Below, one piece after another: positions 35,585 to 44,670 of a stretch of 64,000 nucleotides of DNA (within the stretch, counting starts at the first letter, position 1; every line of letters starts with the position of its first letter). The notes beneath the pieces are model-generated. The model did not search any database. It saw nothing but the letters and a program-made list of their open reading frames with translations, and had not been told where the DNA came from. The translations under genes were made by a program, and so were the position numbers. Source of the stretch: Bremerella volcania (GTDB lineage: Bacteria; Planctomycetota; Planctomycetia; Pirellulales; Pirellulaceae); NCBI RefSeq assembly GCF_007748115.1, contig NZ_CP036289.1, forward strand, positions 2,294,001-2,358,000, in the 5' to 3' direction.

Positions 35585-37690
35585 TTAGTTGGGCGACGGG
35601 GGAGTCGTATAGATGCTGGGCCGCAGTGGATTGGTTTGCTGAGGAGCAAACCGCTGGACTGGGGCCAAGTGACTTGCCGGCATCACAGGATCGTGCATCG
35701 TCGGTTCGATCGCCGGCTGTTGAAGCGAGCTGTAGTATTCCTGCTTTAACTGCTCGACGTGTTCTCGCAAGATACGTCGCACCTCGATCACGCTTTGTGG
35801 ATTGCGATGGACCGTATTGTGATCCGCAGTGACGATCTTCTCCGATACCGCCTCGTCTAGGTGGGCACTCTCGTACTTCACAATCCCATCGCTACGCCCC
35901 GAGAAGTATCCCAGCCAGGTGTCCTGATCGACCACTCCAATCACCGTATGGTACTTGACCCACGGTGCTTTCGGGGCGTCCAGAATCTCAGGCAGCACGG
36001 GCGAATCCGGTGCCAGCGAGTCGACGCTGGTACTGATTTCCAACAGTTCTCGATTGCGGAAGAAGCCTGGGTTCTCGGCGATCAACCGGTTGCTGCTGCC
36101 GGTAACGAAGCTAGGCAGAGCAATCAAGTTCTTGCCCAGCCAGCGTGTGGTCGAGTTGGCGAAGTCGCTTCCGCGATGCGGCGTGCCCATGGTGATCACG
36201 CGGCGAACGGACGTGTTGGGTTCAAAGAACAGGACGTTCTTCAAAGCCTCGGTGTCTTCTGGACTGCCTTTGAGTTGGCTTGGTGGTTGATCGGAAACCA
36301 GGTTCCAGAAGTCGTTCTGACTTTCGATGGTCTGCATGCGTGAGACGAGACCGCCCATGCTGTGACCGACGAGCACCATCTGATCGAGTGCTATCGCCGT
36401 GTGCTGCGGATCGAGATCTGCGCGCATGGCGTCCAGGTCGGCTCGGAACTGCGCGGCCGAGATCCAGAATGGCTGCCCTGTCGGGTAGAGATAGAACCAG
36501 AATTGGTAGTCTTTTCGGATCTCAGGCTGAGCCCGCAGGTCGTTGAACATTTCCAGCCAGGTCATGGGGCTGGACCACAAACCATGCACCATCATCACCG
36601 GGATCTTCTTGGGATCGTACGGTTCGAGCATGTAGATGCCGCGTTGTTCGGTCTGTTCGCCGGGGCTCAACAAGCCTAGCGTCGCCATGTAGGTTGGCGC
36701 GAGGGAACTCGAATCGAGCAGGTAGGCCAGCGGCGTGCTGATGTCGGCTTCGAATGGAATCGTCCGGCCATGAATCTCGATCTCGGGCTTTTCCAGCGGA
36801 TCGTACAAGTGGATCTTGCAGTAGTGGATCTTCTTGTTGGTTTCCGGATCGATCTGCGGCGTGTGTTCGACCTGCAAAAACGCGGTAAGCGCGAACGTTA
36901 GATTCGGCGGAAAGTAATCGGCACCCGGTGCCTGCGGCGGATTGTCCTTGCATTCGGCAATCAGCGGCACGCCTAAACCATACTGGCGATGCTGGTTCTT
37001 GAGCCCTTCCACCTGGTAGTCGGAGGTGAACTTGAAGTCTTGAAACTGGGTATCTTTCCAGCGACCGACCGTGTCGAGCGAAACGTGGAAGACGTGATTG
37101 GGCGTCTTGATTCGGTAGGTTTCCCCTTGCTTCAAGCGACCTTGCGCTTTGACCAGCCGCAGCGATCCTTCGAGCGACTTGTTGTAGATGTCGCAGGCCT
37201 GGCGGAAGCGCGGATCGTAGCCATTGGCCGAGACTCCTTCTTTGCATTCAAAGAGAAAGTAATAGGCATGCGACACGCTGCCGGCGTACAGTTCCAAGGC
37301 CGTCGCGTCCTTGCCCATTGCATCGGCTCGCGCGGCGGCGATGTACGAAAGTTCGGCGAACGTATAAAGGTTATCCCCAGTCGGTTCCTTTTCGATGATC
37401 GCGGCCAGTTCGGCCAGCCCCTTTTCGTAGCTGCCGTCGGCATACTTTTCGAGGCCCAGTACTCGCAACGATTGCCGGGTACGGTCGGTGACCTTAGGGC
37501 CAGTGTGCGACATCAACTGCAGCGGGCCTTCCAGCGGATTGTTGGGAGACTTGCGAACGCTGGCCCACTTTTGCGTGGCACAGCCTGAGGTGATCGAGAC
37601 TGCTAAGAGTAGAAGAATGATTCCTTTGGATTCCCAGCGCGAACCTCGCCTGACGGTAGCGGGCATGAACCAGTGTTGGAGATGGATCAT
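35585..37690 (-). CDS. lipase-like alpha/beta hydrolase lipoprotein
   Basis: The 701-residue protein has an N-terminal lipobox (SITSGC, Cys37), so it is lipid-anchored. Residues 60-200 are TPR-like helices (YEKGLAELAAIIEKEPTGDNLYTFAELSYIAAA). Residues 350-620 form an alpha/beta hydrolase of the PGAP1/DUF676 lipase type with VMMVHGLWSSPMTW as the oxyanion segment, nucleophile Ser444 in VLVGHSMGGLVS, and TMGTPHRGSDFA after it. A His near SEKIVTADHNTVHRNP completes the triad. The C-terminal 60 residues are Pro/Gln-rich. It is convergent with the csrA gene. Substrate unknown. Confidence 0.88.
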   Translation of the reverse strand: MIHLQHWFMPATVRRGSRWESKGIILLLLAVSITSGCATQKWASVRKSPNNPLEGPLQLMSHTGPKVTDRTRQSLRVLGLEKYADGSYEKGLAELAAIIEKEPTGDNLYTFAELSYIAAARADAMGKDATALELYAGSVSHAYYFLFECKEGVSANGYDPRFRQACDIYNKSLEGSLRLVKAQGRLKQGETYRIKTPNHVFHVSLDTVGRWKDTQFQDFKFTSDYQVEGLKNQHRQYGLGVPLIAECKDNPPQAPGADYFPPNLTFALTAFLQVEHTPQIDPETNKKIHYCKIHLYDPLEKPEIEIHGRTIPFEADISTPLAYLLDSSSLAPTYMATLGLLSPGEQTEQRGIYMLEPYDPKKIPVMMVHGLWSSPMTWLEMFNDLRAQPEIRKDYQFWFYLYPTGQPFWISAAQFRADLDAMRADLDPQHTAIALDQMVLVGHSMGGLVSRMQTIESQNDFWNLVSDQPPSQLKGSPEDTEALKNVLFFEPNTSVRRVITMGTPHRGSDFANSTTRWLGKNLIALPSFVTGSSNRLIAENPGFFRNRELLEISTSVDSLAPDSPVLPEILDAPKAPWVKYHTVIGVVDQDTWLGYFSGRSDGIVKYESAHLDEAVSEKIVTADHNTVHRNPQSVIEVRRILREHVEQLKQEYYSSLQQPAIEPTMHDPVMPASHLAPVQRFAPQQTNPLRPSIYTTPPSPN

Positions 37691-37862
37691 GGGACGCGTT
37701 CTCGACTCGAGTATATGGGAACTCCGCGGTTACGATTGCCTGGTGTTTTGTCAAATCGTGGGGTGCCAGGGATTTGACCGTTCGAGACACCAGAGCCAGG
37801 TCCTACGCTGGACATGGCAAGAGGCCGGAAGACAATACAAAGATCGAGAAAAGTACGTCAAT

Positions 37863-39044
37863 GTGAGATCGGCAAGAATTTCATTGCCCCAGTCGAGGAA
37901 CTTTACGATCAGCGATCGCGACGATCTTCCCCCGTTTGATCCCCGCTGGAGCGAGTGGCCCTGTCCTGGCGACCAGGCCATTCGTGAGGCCCTGCTCCGC
38001 GCGCATGAAGACGGTAGTTGGGGCCGCTATCACGGGCCAAACGTCGAGCAGTTAGAAGCAGAACTGGCCGCGTTTCACGAGGTGCCAGCAGCGCTGTCGT
38101 GTGCCTCGGGGACGATCGCCGTGCAGATTGCCTTGCGCAGTTTGAACCTGCCGGACGGCTCGGAGGTGATCCTGGCGGCGTATGACTTTCCGGGTAACTT
38201 CCGCGCGATTCAAGATAGCGGGCTGTTTCCCGTGCTGGTCGATATCAACCCACGCACCTGGTGTCTGGACGTCGAGACGATTGAAGCGGCGATCACCGAG
38301 AAAACATCCGCCGTGATCGTATCGCACCTGCATGGAGGCATCGCCGATATGCCAGCGATTCGCGAAATGGCCGATCGACGCGGGATTGCGATCGTCGAAG
38401 ATGCCTGTCAGGCCCCGGGTGCCCGATTACACGGTAAGCGTTTGGGGACGTTCGGAGATGTAGGGGTACTCAGTTTTGGTGGCAGCAAACTGCTGACGGC
38501 CGGGCGAGGTGGTGCGATCCTGACCGAGCGGGCCGACGTGCTGCAGCGGGCCAAGATCTTCTGCGAACGGGGCAACCACGCGTTTCCGCTGAGTGAACTA
38601 CAGGCAGCGGTAATACGGCCTCAACTCAAGCGTCTTGACCAATGGAATCAACGAAGATGGTCAAGTGTGCAGCGTCTCAGGGAACTGCTAGCATCTTGGG
38701 AGGGCTACCTCAGTCCGATTCAGTTGCGGGCAGACAGCGAGCCGGCATTCTACAAGCATGCATGGCTTGCCAAGAGTGAGCAGGTAGCCACACGACTAGT
38801 GGGACGATCGGAAAAGCTGGGATTACCGGTTGGCTCAGGTTTTCGTGGTTTCACGAAACGTCCCAGTAGCCAAGCCCGAAAGGTGGGAACTCTTAATGAT
38901 GCCGAAAATGCTGCATCCCGAACGGTGCTTCTTCACCATCCAATTCTGATGCATGAGTTGGCAGCCATGGACTGGATGGCCCGATGGTTCTCGTGGGAAT
39001 TAGCTGCAATGGTTGGCAGTCGGCCAGACAGCGAAAGCATCTGA
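37863..39044 (+). CDS. DegT/DnrJ/EryC1/StrS-family PLP aminotransferase
   Basis: The protein of about 393 residues belongs to the sugar aminotransferase family. Landmarks: DGSWGRYHGPNVEQLEAELAAFHEVPAALSCASGTIAVQIAL, EVILAAYDFPGNFRAI, VIVSHLHGGIADM, VEDACQAPGA and the Schiff-base lysine in LSFGGSKLLTAGRGGA. These enzymes make amino sugars for surface glycans or antibiotics, or act as reductive dehydratases. No other sugar genes are near. The start is uncertain: the frame stays open to 37488, but the part before the GTG at 37863 looks non-coding and overlaps the divergent gene. The C-terminal 60 residues are less typical. Confidence 0.85.
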   Translation: MRSARISLPQSRNFTISDRDDLPPFDPRWSEWPCPGDQAIREALLRAHEDGSWGRYHGPNVEQLEAELAAFHEVPAALSCASGTIAVQIALRSLNLPDGSEVILAAYDFPGNFRAIQDSGLFPVLVDINPRTWCLDVETIEAAITEKTSAVIVSHLHGGIADMPAIREMADRRGIAIVEDACQAPGARLHGKRLGTFGDVGVLSFGGSKLLTAGRGGAILTERADVLQRAKIFCERGNHAFPLSELQAAVIRPQLKRLDQWNQRRWSSVQRLRELLASWEGYLSPIQLRADSEPAFYKHAWLAKSEQVATRLVGRSEKLGLPVGSGFRGFTKRPSSQARKVGTLNDAENAASRTVLLHHPILMHELAAMDWMARWFSWELAAMVGSRPDSESI

Positions 39045-39104
39045 CTCCCAACGCCGCGAACCAACGATGTGGTTGTTGAAACAGGCGGCGTTGGGGCATG
39101 TGCA

Positions 39105-39332
39105 CTAGCTCGCCGAGTGGCTATAGCTGGCGGAGTCGGCATTCATTAGGCCAGTCAGGGCCAGAACGGCATCGTCGTCGAGTTCGAGTTCGACTTCACC
39201 ACGCAGGATACGAACGTCCTTCGGGGCATCGACGCCAATGGTGACTCGGTTGCCAGAAATGCGATTCACGACGATTTCGATGTTGTCGCCAATCTTGATG
39301 GAATCGCCAACTTTTCGACTCAAAACTAACAT
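39105..39332 (-). CDS. csrA: CsrA-family RNA-binding regulator
   Basis: The 75-residue protein is a normal-length CsrA: MLVLSRKVGDSIKIGDNIEIVV, then GNRVTIGVDAPKDVRILRGEVELE. Leu4 and the Arg aligned with Arg44 are present. A short acidic Ser-rich tail (DDDAVLALTGLMNADSAS) follows. The ATG at 39332 has an excellent GGAGG 12-16 bases upstream with a second AGG closer. The frame runs 39 codons further upstream but without coding character. A TGGCCC-N5-TTGCA sigma-54-type element at 39445-39460 gives a leader of about 100 bases. Duplicated csrA genes can divide roles or form heterodimers. It is convergent with the aminotransferase gene. Confidence 0.93.
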   Translation of the reverse strand: MLVLSRKVGDSIKIGDNIEIVVNRISGNRVTIGVDAPKDVRILRGEVELELDDDAVLALTGLMNADSASYSHSAS

Positions 39333-39444
39333 GACCTCACTCCTCCGTGGCTTATGAAATTGGATCGTCTTGACCGGGTACAGTGCCCTCGGTGAGGCCT
39401 CGACACCCATCGTGTCGAACACCCTCGCCTCGCTGCCCCCTAAG

Positions 39445-39460
39445 TGCAACTCAAGGGCCA
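39445..39460 (-). promoter_or_regulatory. sigma-54-like promoter of the second csrA
   Basis: On the minus strand TGGCCC-N5-TTGCA reads as an RpoN site with a single mismatch from TGGCAC-N5-TTGCA and the exact GG-N10-GC spacing. It lies 112-128 bases before the ATG. No sigma-70-like pair was seen between it and the gene. Confidence 0.55.
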
Positions 39461-40118
39461 GAAATCAACAAAACTGTCTAGGATGACCTTGAGTTTTTTG
39501 TAAGTTGTTCTGTTTCAATGTCTTTCGCTTGGAGAAAAATATTCACTTCGGCTAAAGAAAACGAGCCGCTTGGTCGACGCGCTGTCTTAAATTGAGAACC
39601 GTCCATCAAACTGAGATGAAAACCGGCTCATTTCGGCCTCTTAAGGTTGATTCTTCTGATTCACGATAAGTTCACATTGGCCTAATTCAGCAGTAAATAC
39701 GCGTGCTGAAGGCAGAGATTGGTCAATTCCTGGCCAGAAGGGGATAATAAATAGTAGCATGTAGGGGGTTCTGAGGTTTTGAGGTATGATCGAATCGACT
39801 GGTCCAAGTTCGGTAAGAACTCACGCAGATAGCTAGCACGACAGGGGTTGGACGCTCGTCAATCAGATCGGTTTGCGAAAAACCAACGAAGAAACCCGGA
39901 GATATCGGACAGTTAGTTTGAGAGATCGATGAAGGCCAGAAACACCTGAATGTAGGGTCTAGCTACCCTCGTCCAGGTGGTAGTTTGTCGAAATAGTCTG
40001 GTTGGCGCTCTCAATCGTTGCCGATACGTTAAATGTGCAGTACCATTTCAGAGGGACCCGCCAATGGGCTGCGTGCCGTAATTCGCTGCTAATGGACCTT
40101 ATCTAAAAACGACCTCGA
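39461..40118. other. long intergenic region, nothing firm recognised
   Basis: This 658-base gap lies between divergent genes (minus csrA and plus Nudix-like gene). It is AT-richer than its surroundings at 39480-39760. It has no plausible open frame, no tRNA, and no strong hairpin with a T tail. A few GGA triplets are scattered in it. It could hold regulatory sites or an RNA that I cannot identify. Confidence 0.4.
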
Positions 40119-40547
40119 ATGCCCCAGGGAAAATGGATCTGTGCTGTGGTCGTCCGGCGAACGCAACTGGGAATGGAGTTCTGGCTCAAGTCCGACCAAA
40201 AGAGCGCACGCTGGGCTTTTCCTGACTTCCCATTGGCCGACCACTCGGATCACCACCAGATCGTGCATCACATTCAAGACCGTTGGCATCTCCTTGTTCG
40301 TCCGCTAGCATCTAAGCCAGTCGCCACCCTGCGTCGCTCGCGAAACGAAGAGCCCGGTGTGATCAAGGCCCATGTGTTTCAGTACATCGGGAAGTACCCC
40401 GAAGCCACCGGCCCGGTCGACTTTCGCTTTCGCTGGTGCCTGTTGGAAGAGGCCCAGCGACGCATCCGCCGAAAGCCCCTGCAACGGATCGTTCAAGATG
40501 TGCATCGAGAATTCAGTGACCATGTCCCGCTGTTTGATCCTCCTTAG
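40119..40547 (+). CDS. degenerate Nudix-like protein without Nudix box
   Basis: This 142-residue protein has the first strand pattern of Nudix hydrolases (ICAVVVRRTQLGMEFWLKS, then RWAFPDFPL where enzymes have WxFPKG). It also has an end segment (VDFRFRWCLLEEAQRRIRRKPLQRIVQDVHREF) like the last strand and helix of the fold. The Nudix box GX5EX7REUXEEXGU, which binds the metal, is missing. It might therefore bind a nucleotide or be a regulatory relic. The family call is inference. The next gene starts inside it, overlapping by 26 bases, so translation is probably coupled. Confidence 0.6.
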   Translation: MPQGKWICAVVVRRTQLGMEFWLKSDQKSARWAFPDFPLADHSDHHQIVHHIQDRWHLLVRPLASKPVATLRRSRNEEPGVIKAHVFQYIGKYPEATGPVDFRFRWCLLEEAQRRIRRKPLQRIVQDVHREFSDHVPLFDPP

Positions 40548-41310
40548 CTTCGTGCTTCTCTTACCGACTCTAGCCGTCGCTCAAGAGCCTTCGTTTGACA
40601 AGCTGAACATGCAGCTGCGCGAGGCACTCGACAAAGACGATCACAAGCAAGCGATCGCGCTGCTCGACCAAATGATCGAAATGAAACCGGCGCTGCCCAG
40701 TCTCTACTACGTCCGCGCCACCGAGAACTACATGGCCGAGAACTTTCGCGCGTCGGTGAAAGACTTCGACAAGCTGATCGAGCTTCAGCCGGCACGTAGC
40801 GACAGCCTGTGGGAACGGGGCATCTCGTGCTACTACGCCGGGGACTACGCCGCCGGAGCGAAGCAGTTTCTCGACTACCAGAACTATCACGATCAGGACG
40901 TGGAAAACTCGGTCTGGCGGTACCTCTGCCTGGCCAAGTCCGAGGGGTTGGCCAAAGCCCGCGAAACGTTGATTGCCATCGAGCGCGATCCGCGCCCTGG
41001 CTTGCAGGAGGTATTAGAGCTTTATCGCGGGAACGTGACGCCGGAGAAACTGCTCGAGCAGATGGACCAGACCAAGCTCACCGGGGAAGCCGCCGCCGGC
41101 TATCGCTTTTACACGCTGCTGTACGTCGGACTGTACTACGTCGCCGAAGGCAAGGACGACCTGGCGGCCAAGTACCTGAAGACGGCCGCCGATCCGAAGC
41201 TGCTCGAAGCAGGCCCTTCGCGGATCAGCACCTACATGTGGGAGACGGCAGGGATCGCGCATCGTGACGTCTTGCGACGTCAAAAGAAGCAGGCCGCTGG
41301 CGAAAATTAG
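40522..41310 (+). CDS. secreted tetratricopeptide-repeat protein
   Basis: The 262-residue protein begins with a signal peptide (ILLSFVLLLPTLAVAQEP). TPR-like helices fill the rest: REALDKDDHKQAIALLDQMIEMKP, PSLYYVRATENYMAENFRASVKDF, WERGISCYYAGDYAAGAKQF, YRFYTLLYVGLYYVAEGKDDLAAKYLKTA. The overall form resembles NlpI-type adaptor proteins but without a lipobox. It probably scaffolds envelope proteins. The ATG at 40522 overlaps the Nudix-like gene by 26 bases. A sulfatase gene follows after 83 bases. Confidence 0.85.
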   Translation: MSRCLILLSFVLLLPTLAVAQEPSFDKLNMQLREALDKDDHKQAIALLDQMIEMKPALPSLYYVRATENYMAENFRASVKDFDKLIELQPARSDSLWERGISCYYAGDYAAGAKQFLDYQNYHDQDVENSVWRYLCLAKSEGLAKARETLIAIERDPRPGLQEVLELYRGNVTPEKLLEQMDQTKLTGEAAAGYRFYTLLYVGLYYVAEGKDDLAAKYLKTAADPKLLEAGPSRISTYMWETAGIAHRDVLRRQKKQAAGEN

Positions 41311-41393
41311 CTATTCGTGCCGGTCTGCGTTATTCTGAGACACGTAGATCGCAAGTCACTCTCTTCAAGCTCCCACCCCTCGAGATCCCTCCC

Positions 41394-42812
41394 ATGAAAC
41401 GATTTTCTCTTTTCATCGCGCTCGCGCTATTGGTCGTCGTCCAGCAAACGGCCACCGCCCAGCAGCGTCCCAACTTCCTGGTCATTCAGTGCGACGACCT
41501 CGGCTATGGCGACCTGGAGTGCTACGGCCATCCGGCCATCAAGACGCCGAACCTCAACAGGTTGGCCTCCCAAGGGGTGCGTTTCACGTCGTGCTATAGC
41601 GCGGCACCCGTTTGTTCCCCTTCGCGTGCCGGCCTGGTGACCGGGCAAACGCCGACCCAAGTTGGAATCTACGATTGGATCCCCGGCGGTTCGCCGATGC
41701 ACGTCCAGGCGAGCGAAATCACCGTCGCCAAGCTGCTGAAGGAAGCGGGCTACCACACGGGCCTGTTCGGCAAGTGGCACTGCAACGGAATGTTCAATTC
41801 CCCCCAGCAGCCGCAGCCAGGGGACCTTGGGTTTGAATATTGGTTCGCCACGCAGAACAATGCGTCCCCTTCGCACGAGAAGCCTGTCAACTTCGTCCGC
41901 AACGGCGAGAAGGTAGGTCCGACGAGTGACTTTTCGTGCCAGGTGGTTGCCGGCGAGGCTGGCCACTGGCTCGAAGAAATTCAAGACGACGGTAAGCCCT
42001 TCTTCGCGCTGGTGACGTTTCACGAACCGCACGAGCCGATCGCCTCGCCGGACGATCTGGTAAAGACCTACCCCGATGCCGACAAAAAGGGGGAAGCCCT
42101 TTACTATGCCAACGTCACCAACATGGATCGTGCCGTCGGCCGCTTGATGCAGACGATCGACAAGCTGGGCCTGGCCGACGACACGCTTGTGCTGTTCACC
42201 AGCGACAACGGCCCCGAGACGCTCAACCGTTATCCTAACGCCTGGCGTTCGCATGGCTCGCCGGGGCCGTTGCGGGGGATGAAGCTGCACATCTACGAAG
42301 GCGGGATTCGTGTACCAGGCATTGCCCGCTTTCCTGGTAAGCTCGAAGCGGGTACCGAGTCGGACGTGCCGGTCTGTTCGCTTGATATCCTGCCCACGTT
42401 CTGCGAACTCGCAGGAGCCGAGATTCCGGCCGGTGCCAAGCTCGATGGAACCAGCCTGGTCGGCCTGATGCGCGGCGAGCCCATCGAACGAGCCAAACCG
42501 CTGTTCTGGCACTACTATCGCGCCTTCCACAATGCCAAGGTGGCGGTCCGCGACGGCGACTGGAAGCTGGTCGCCCTATGGGACCAAGGGGAAGTCAAGC
42601 CAGGAGCCGCCTATCACAAGGGGGACTACTCGAAGATCAAAGACGCGAAGTTTACCGCGTTCGAGTTGTATAACCTGACCGAAGACATCGGTGAGACGAA
42701 AGACGTTTCGGCAGATCATCCCGAGATCGTCGGCAGGCTGAAGAAGGCCCTGCTCGAAAAGTACGACGAAGCCACTGCCAACGCTCCCGACTGGTTCGCG
42801 GAAGCGAAATAG
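41394..42812 (+). CDS. secreted sulfatase (arylsulfatase type)
   Basis: The 472-residue enzyme has a signal peptide (SLFIALALLVVVQQTATAQ). It has the S1 sulfatase core: NFLVIQCDDLGYGDLECYG with the metal Asp pair, and AAPVCSPSRAGLVTGQ with the cysteine that is oxidised to formylglycine (C-x-P-S-R-x-x-L-x-x-G). Later come FGKWHCNG, FTSDNGPE and the C-terminal domain. It cleaves sulfate esters from polysaccharides outside the cell. Planctomycetes use many for algal glycans. No maturing enzyme gene is in the window. The TPR gene lies upstream. Confidence 0.95.
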   Translation: MKRFSLFIALALLVVVQQTATAQQRPNFLVIQCDDLGYGDLECYGHPAIKTPNLNRLASQGVRFTSCYSAAPVCSPSRAGLVTGQTPTQVGIYDWIPGGSPMHVQASEITVAKLLKEAGYHTGLFGKWHCNGMFNSPQQPQPGDLGFEYWFATQNNASPSHEKPVNFVRNGEKVGPTSDFSCQVVAGEAGHWLEEIQDDGKPFFALVTFHEPHEPIASPDDLVKTYPDADKKGEALYYANVTNMDRAVGRLMQTIDKLGLADDTLVLFTSDNGPETLNRYPNAWRSHGSPGPLRGMKLHIYEGGIRVPGIARFPGKLEAGTESDVPVCSLDILPTFCELAGAEIPAGAKLDGTSLVGLMRGEPIERAKPLFWHYYRAFHNAKVAVRDGDWKLVALWDQGEVKPGAAYHKGDYSKIKDAKFTAFELYNLTEDIGETKDVSADHPEIVGRLKKALLEKYDEATANAPDWFAEAK

Positions 42813-42928
42813 TTATCGACAAATCGTAGGATGGCTACGTCTTCTGAGGCGATAGCCATCCTGCAAAGACTGCAACAGCAATTCATGCAGCGGTTCTAGT
42901 TCGAATGGTTGCCACCGCCTGGACCCGG

Positions 42929-43345
42929 TTAGGGCCTGAGGTACGGATACCGATACGGGAAGTTCTGGTAGATCGGTCCTAAGCCGCCGTAAGGCTGTCC
43001 CCACAATTGATAGGGAACCGAGTACGGACGGAACGGTCGTTCCCATTCGCCATACGGACGCACCGGACGGCCCCACTCCTCGACCACATGGAATTGGTCC
43101 AGGCTACCGTCGCCGGTTCGGATGGTCGAGCGGCGATGGTGATACCCTGACTTGAGGTAGGTTGGGTTCTCGTACACGAACGCAGGCTGCGGCTGAGCAT
43201 ACTGCACGGCACGATCGCCGGTTTGCGGATCGTGGCTGTAGTAGCTAGGCGCGAGCAGCCAATCGTTCGCCGAAACTTGGTCAGAAGCTACAGCAATGGC
43301 GGCCAGGGACAGAAGTCCGAGTAGAGTCACTTTTCGTACGAACAT
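42929..43345 (-). CDS. secreted Tyr/Pro-rich small protein
   Basis: The 138-residue protein has a signal peptide (VTLLGLLSLAAIAVASDQVSAND). The mature part is rich in Tyr, Pro, Arg and Trp (GQPYGGLGPIYQNFPYRYPYL), a composition of cell-wall or scaffold proteins. I do not recognise a family. The ATG at 43345 gives a compact signal; an in-frame ATG 15 bases upstream is possible. No obvious partner. It lies between the sulfatase and surE genes, convergent with the sulfatase. Confidence 0.65.
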   Translation of the reverse strand: MFVRKVTLLGLLSLAAIAVASDQVSANDWLLAPSYYSHDPQTGDRAVQYAQPQPAFVYENPTYLKSGYHHRRSTIRTGDGSLDQFHVVEEWGRPVRPYGEWERPFRPYSVPYQLWGQPYGGLGPIYQNFPYRYPYLRP

Positions 43346-43464
43346 GGCAATGTCGATCATTCACGCGCAGCGACGCGGAATCCATCCACGCACAGGTGCG
43401 CACTTCGACGCCGGCCTCAGTTGCCGGTAAAGGAAAATGAAAAGTGAATCGGGGTACTTCTACC

Positions 43465-44238
43465 CTAATCAAGGACTTTCAGATTCCAAGGCTTCATTTC
43501 ATCGATTTGCGCACGTTCGGTCATGTCGAAGTGCAGCGGCGTGAGGGTCAGATACCCTTTCTCGAGCGCCGAGAGATCGGTTTCTTCCTCGCCGTGTTCC
43601 GGCGGTGGATCGCCGGTAGCCCAGTAATAGTCCCGGTTTCGCGGGTCTTTTCGCTTGATGAAGTGCTCGCCGTAGCGGGCCACTCCCATCGGCACGACCT
43701 TTAGTTCCGCCTTGCCGGGAGGTAGCTTCGTGGCGGGGGTGGGAATGTTCAGGTTGTACAGCCTGGGGGAGTTCGACTTGTGCTCGAGAATCTGGCTGAT
43801 GATCTGGCGAGCCATCTCCGCTGCCCGGTCGAACTGGGCATGCTCGTTCCATTCCAGGGAAACGGCAATGCTGGTGATGCCGAAGAAGGCTCCTTCAATG
43901 GCCGCGCCCACGGTGCCGGAGTACAGGACGTTGATCCCCGCGTTCAGCCCGCCGTTGATCCCGCTGACAATCAGATCCGGCCGCCCGTCCATCAACTCGA
44001 CGACCCCCAACTTCACGCAGTCGGCCGGGCTCCCTTCCACGGCATACCCGCGCCGCCTATCGCCGTCGTAGATCTCTTTGCAGACCAGCGGCGACAGGAA
44101 AGTGATCGAGTGCCCTACCCCGCTCTGCTCGGTCGCCGGCGCGATGACCGTCACGTCACCAATGGCACGCAAAGCCTTTTCCATGGCCGCCAAGCCCGGA
44201 GCATAAATGCCATCGTCATTCGCAAGAAGTATTTTCAT
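43465..44238 (-). CDS. surE: 5'/3'-nucleotidase SurE
   Basis: This 257-residue protein is the SurE nucleotidase, which dephosphorylates nucleoside monophosphates and needs a divalent metal. MKILLANDDGIYAPG holds the two metal Asp residues, followed by VIAPATEQSGVGHSIT, YAVEGSPADCVKLGV and VSGINGGLNAGINVLYSGTVGAA. It is cytoplasmic and helps survival in stationary phase in other bacteria. Its length is normal. It is divergent from the pilin-like gene at 44671. Confidence 0.95.
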   Translation of the reverse strand: MKILLANDDGIYAPGLAAMEKALRAIGDVTVIAPATEQSGVGHSITFLSPLVCKEIYDGDRRRGYAVEGSPADCVKLGVVELMDGRPDLIVSGINGGLNAGINVLYSGTVGAAIEGAFFGITSIAVSLEWNEHAQFDRAAEMARQIISQILEHKSNSPRLYNLNIPTPATKLPPGKAELKVVPMGVARYGEHFIKRKDPRNRDYYWATGDPPPEHGEEETDLSALEKGYLTLTPLHFDMTERAQIDEMKPWNLKVLD

Positions 44239-44670
44239 CGTGGTTCCACCTCGGGTTTTTCTTTCATCTTACGGCAATTTGAACGTCGGTACATGTGGCT
44301 CACGAAGGCTTAATGATTTGCCACAGACACGCCGCGATGCGAGTGATCAGAGGTTTTACGACATGAGCGGTCGCATTTTTACAGGTAAAAGTGTGTGGCA
44401 TCGTTGTGCAATCTTTCATGGGTTGCATTCGAAAGAAAAACTAAAATAAACATATCGCTCAGCGAATCCGGCCAAGGTTAGCTGCCAGGTCAGCAACCTT
44501 GATGACCAACTAACCACGGCCTTCCCAACGCAATGCGAAGTAGCGACTGTTTGCTACGAGTTTTTTCTTACTTTCACCTGTCGCGGGTTCAATAGAAACC
44601 CTGACGAACGCGGCCTCGCTGACTTATCGGTTGTCGCGTCCGTCGAACTCTTATTCAGAGGTTCCTGCCG
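44239..44670. other. intergenic region between surE and the first pilin-like gene
   Basis: This region is 432 bases. A hairpin AAGGTT-A-GCTG...CAGC-AACCTT (44474-44500) without a T tail lies in it. A near sigma-54 pattern at 44397-44411 has the wrong spacing. No reading frame is convincing. Confidence 0.4.

Noticed and set aside
37488-37862. N-terminal extension of the DegT aminotransferase
   Set aside because: The frame is open but overlaps the divergent lipase gene, and its peptide has no family resemblance.
39720-40088. Possible CsrA-sponge RNA between the second csrA and the Nudix-like gene
   Set aside because: Only about five GGA triplets in 370 bases, none in a clear hairpin loop, and no terminator. 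Not above what chance would give.
44393-44411. Sigma-54-like TGGCATCGTTGTGCA upstream of the first pilin-like gene
   Set aside because: The distance between GG and GC is nine bases rather than ten, so RpoN would not be expected to bind.
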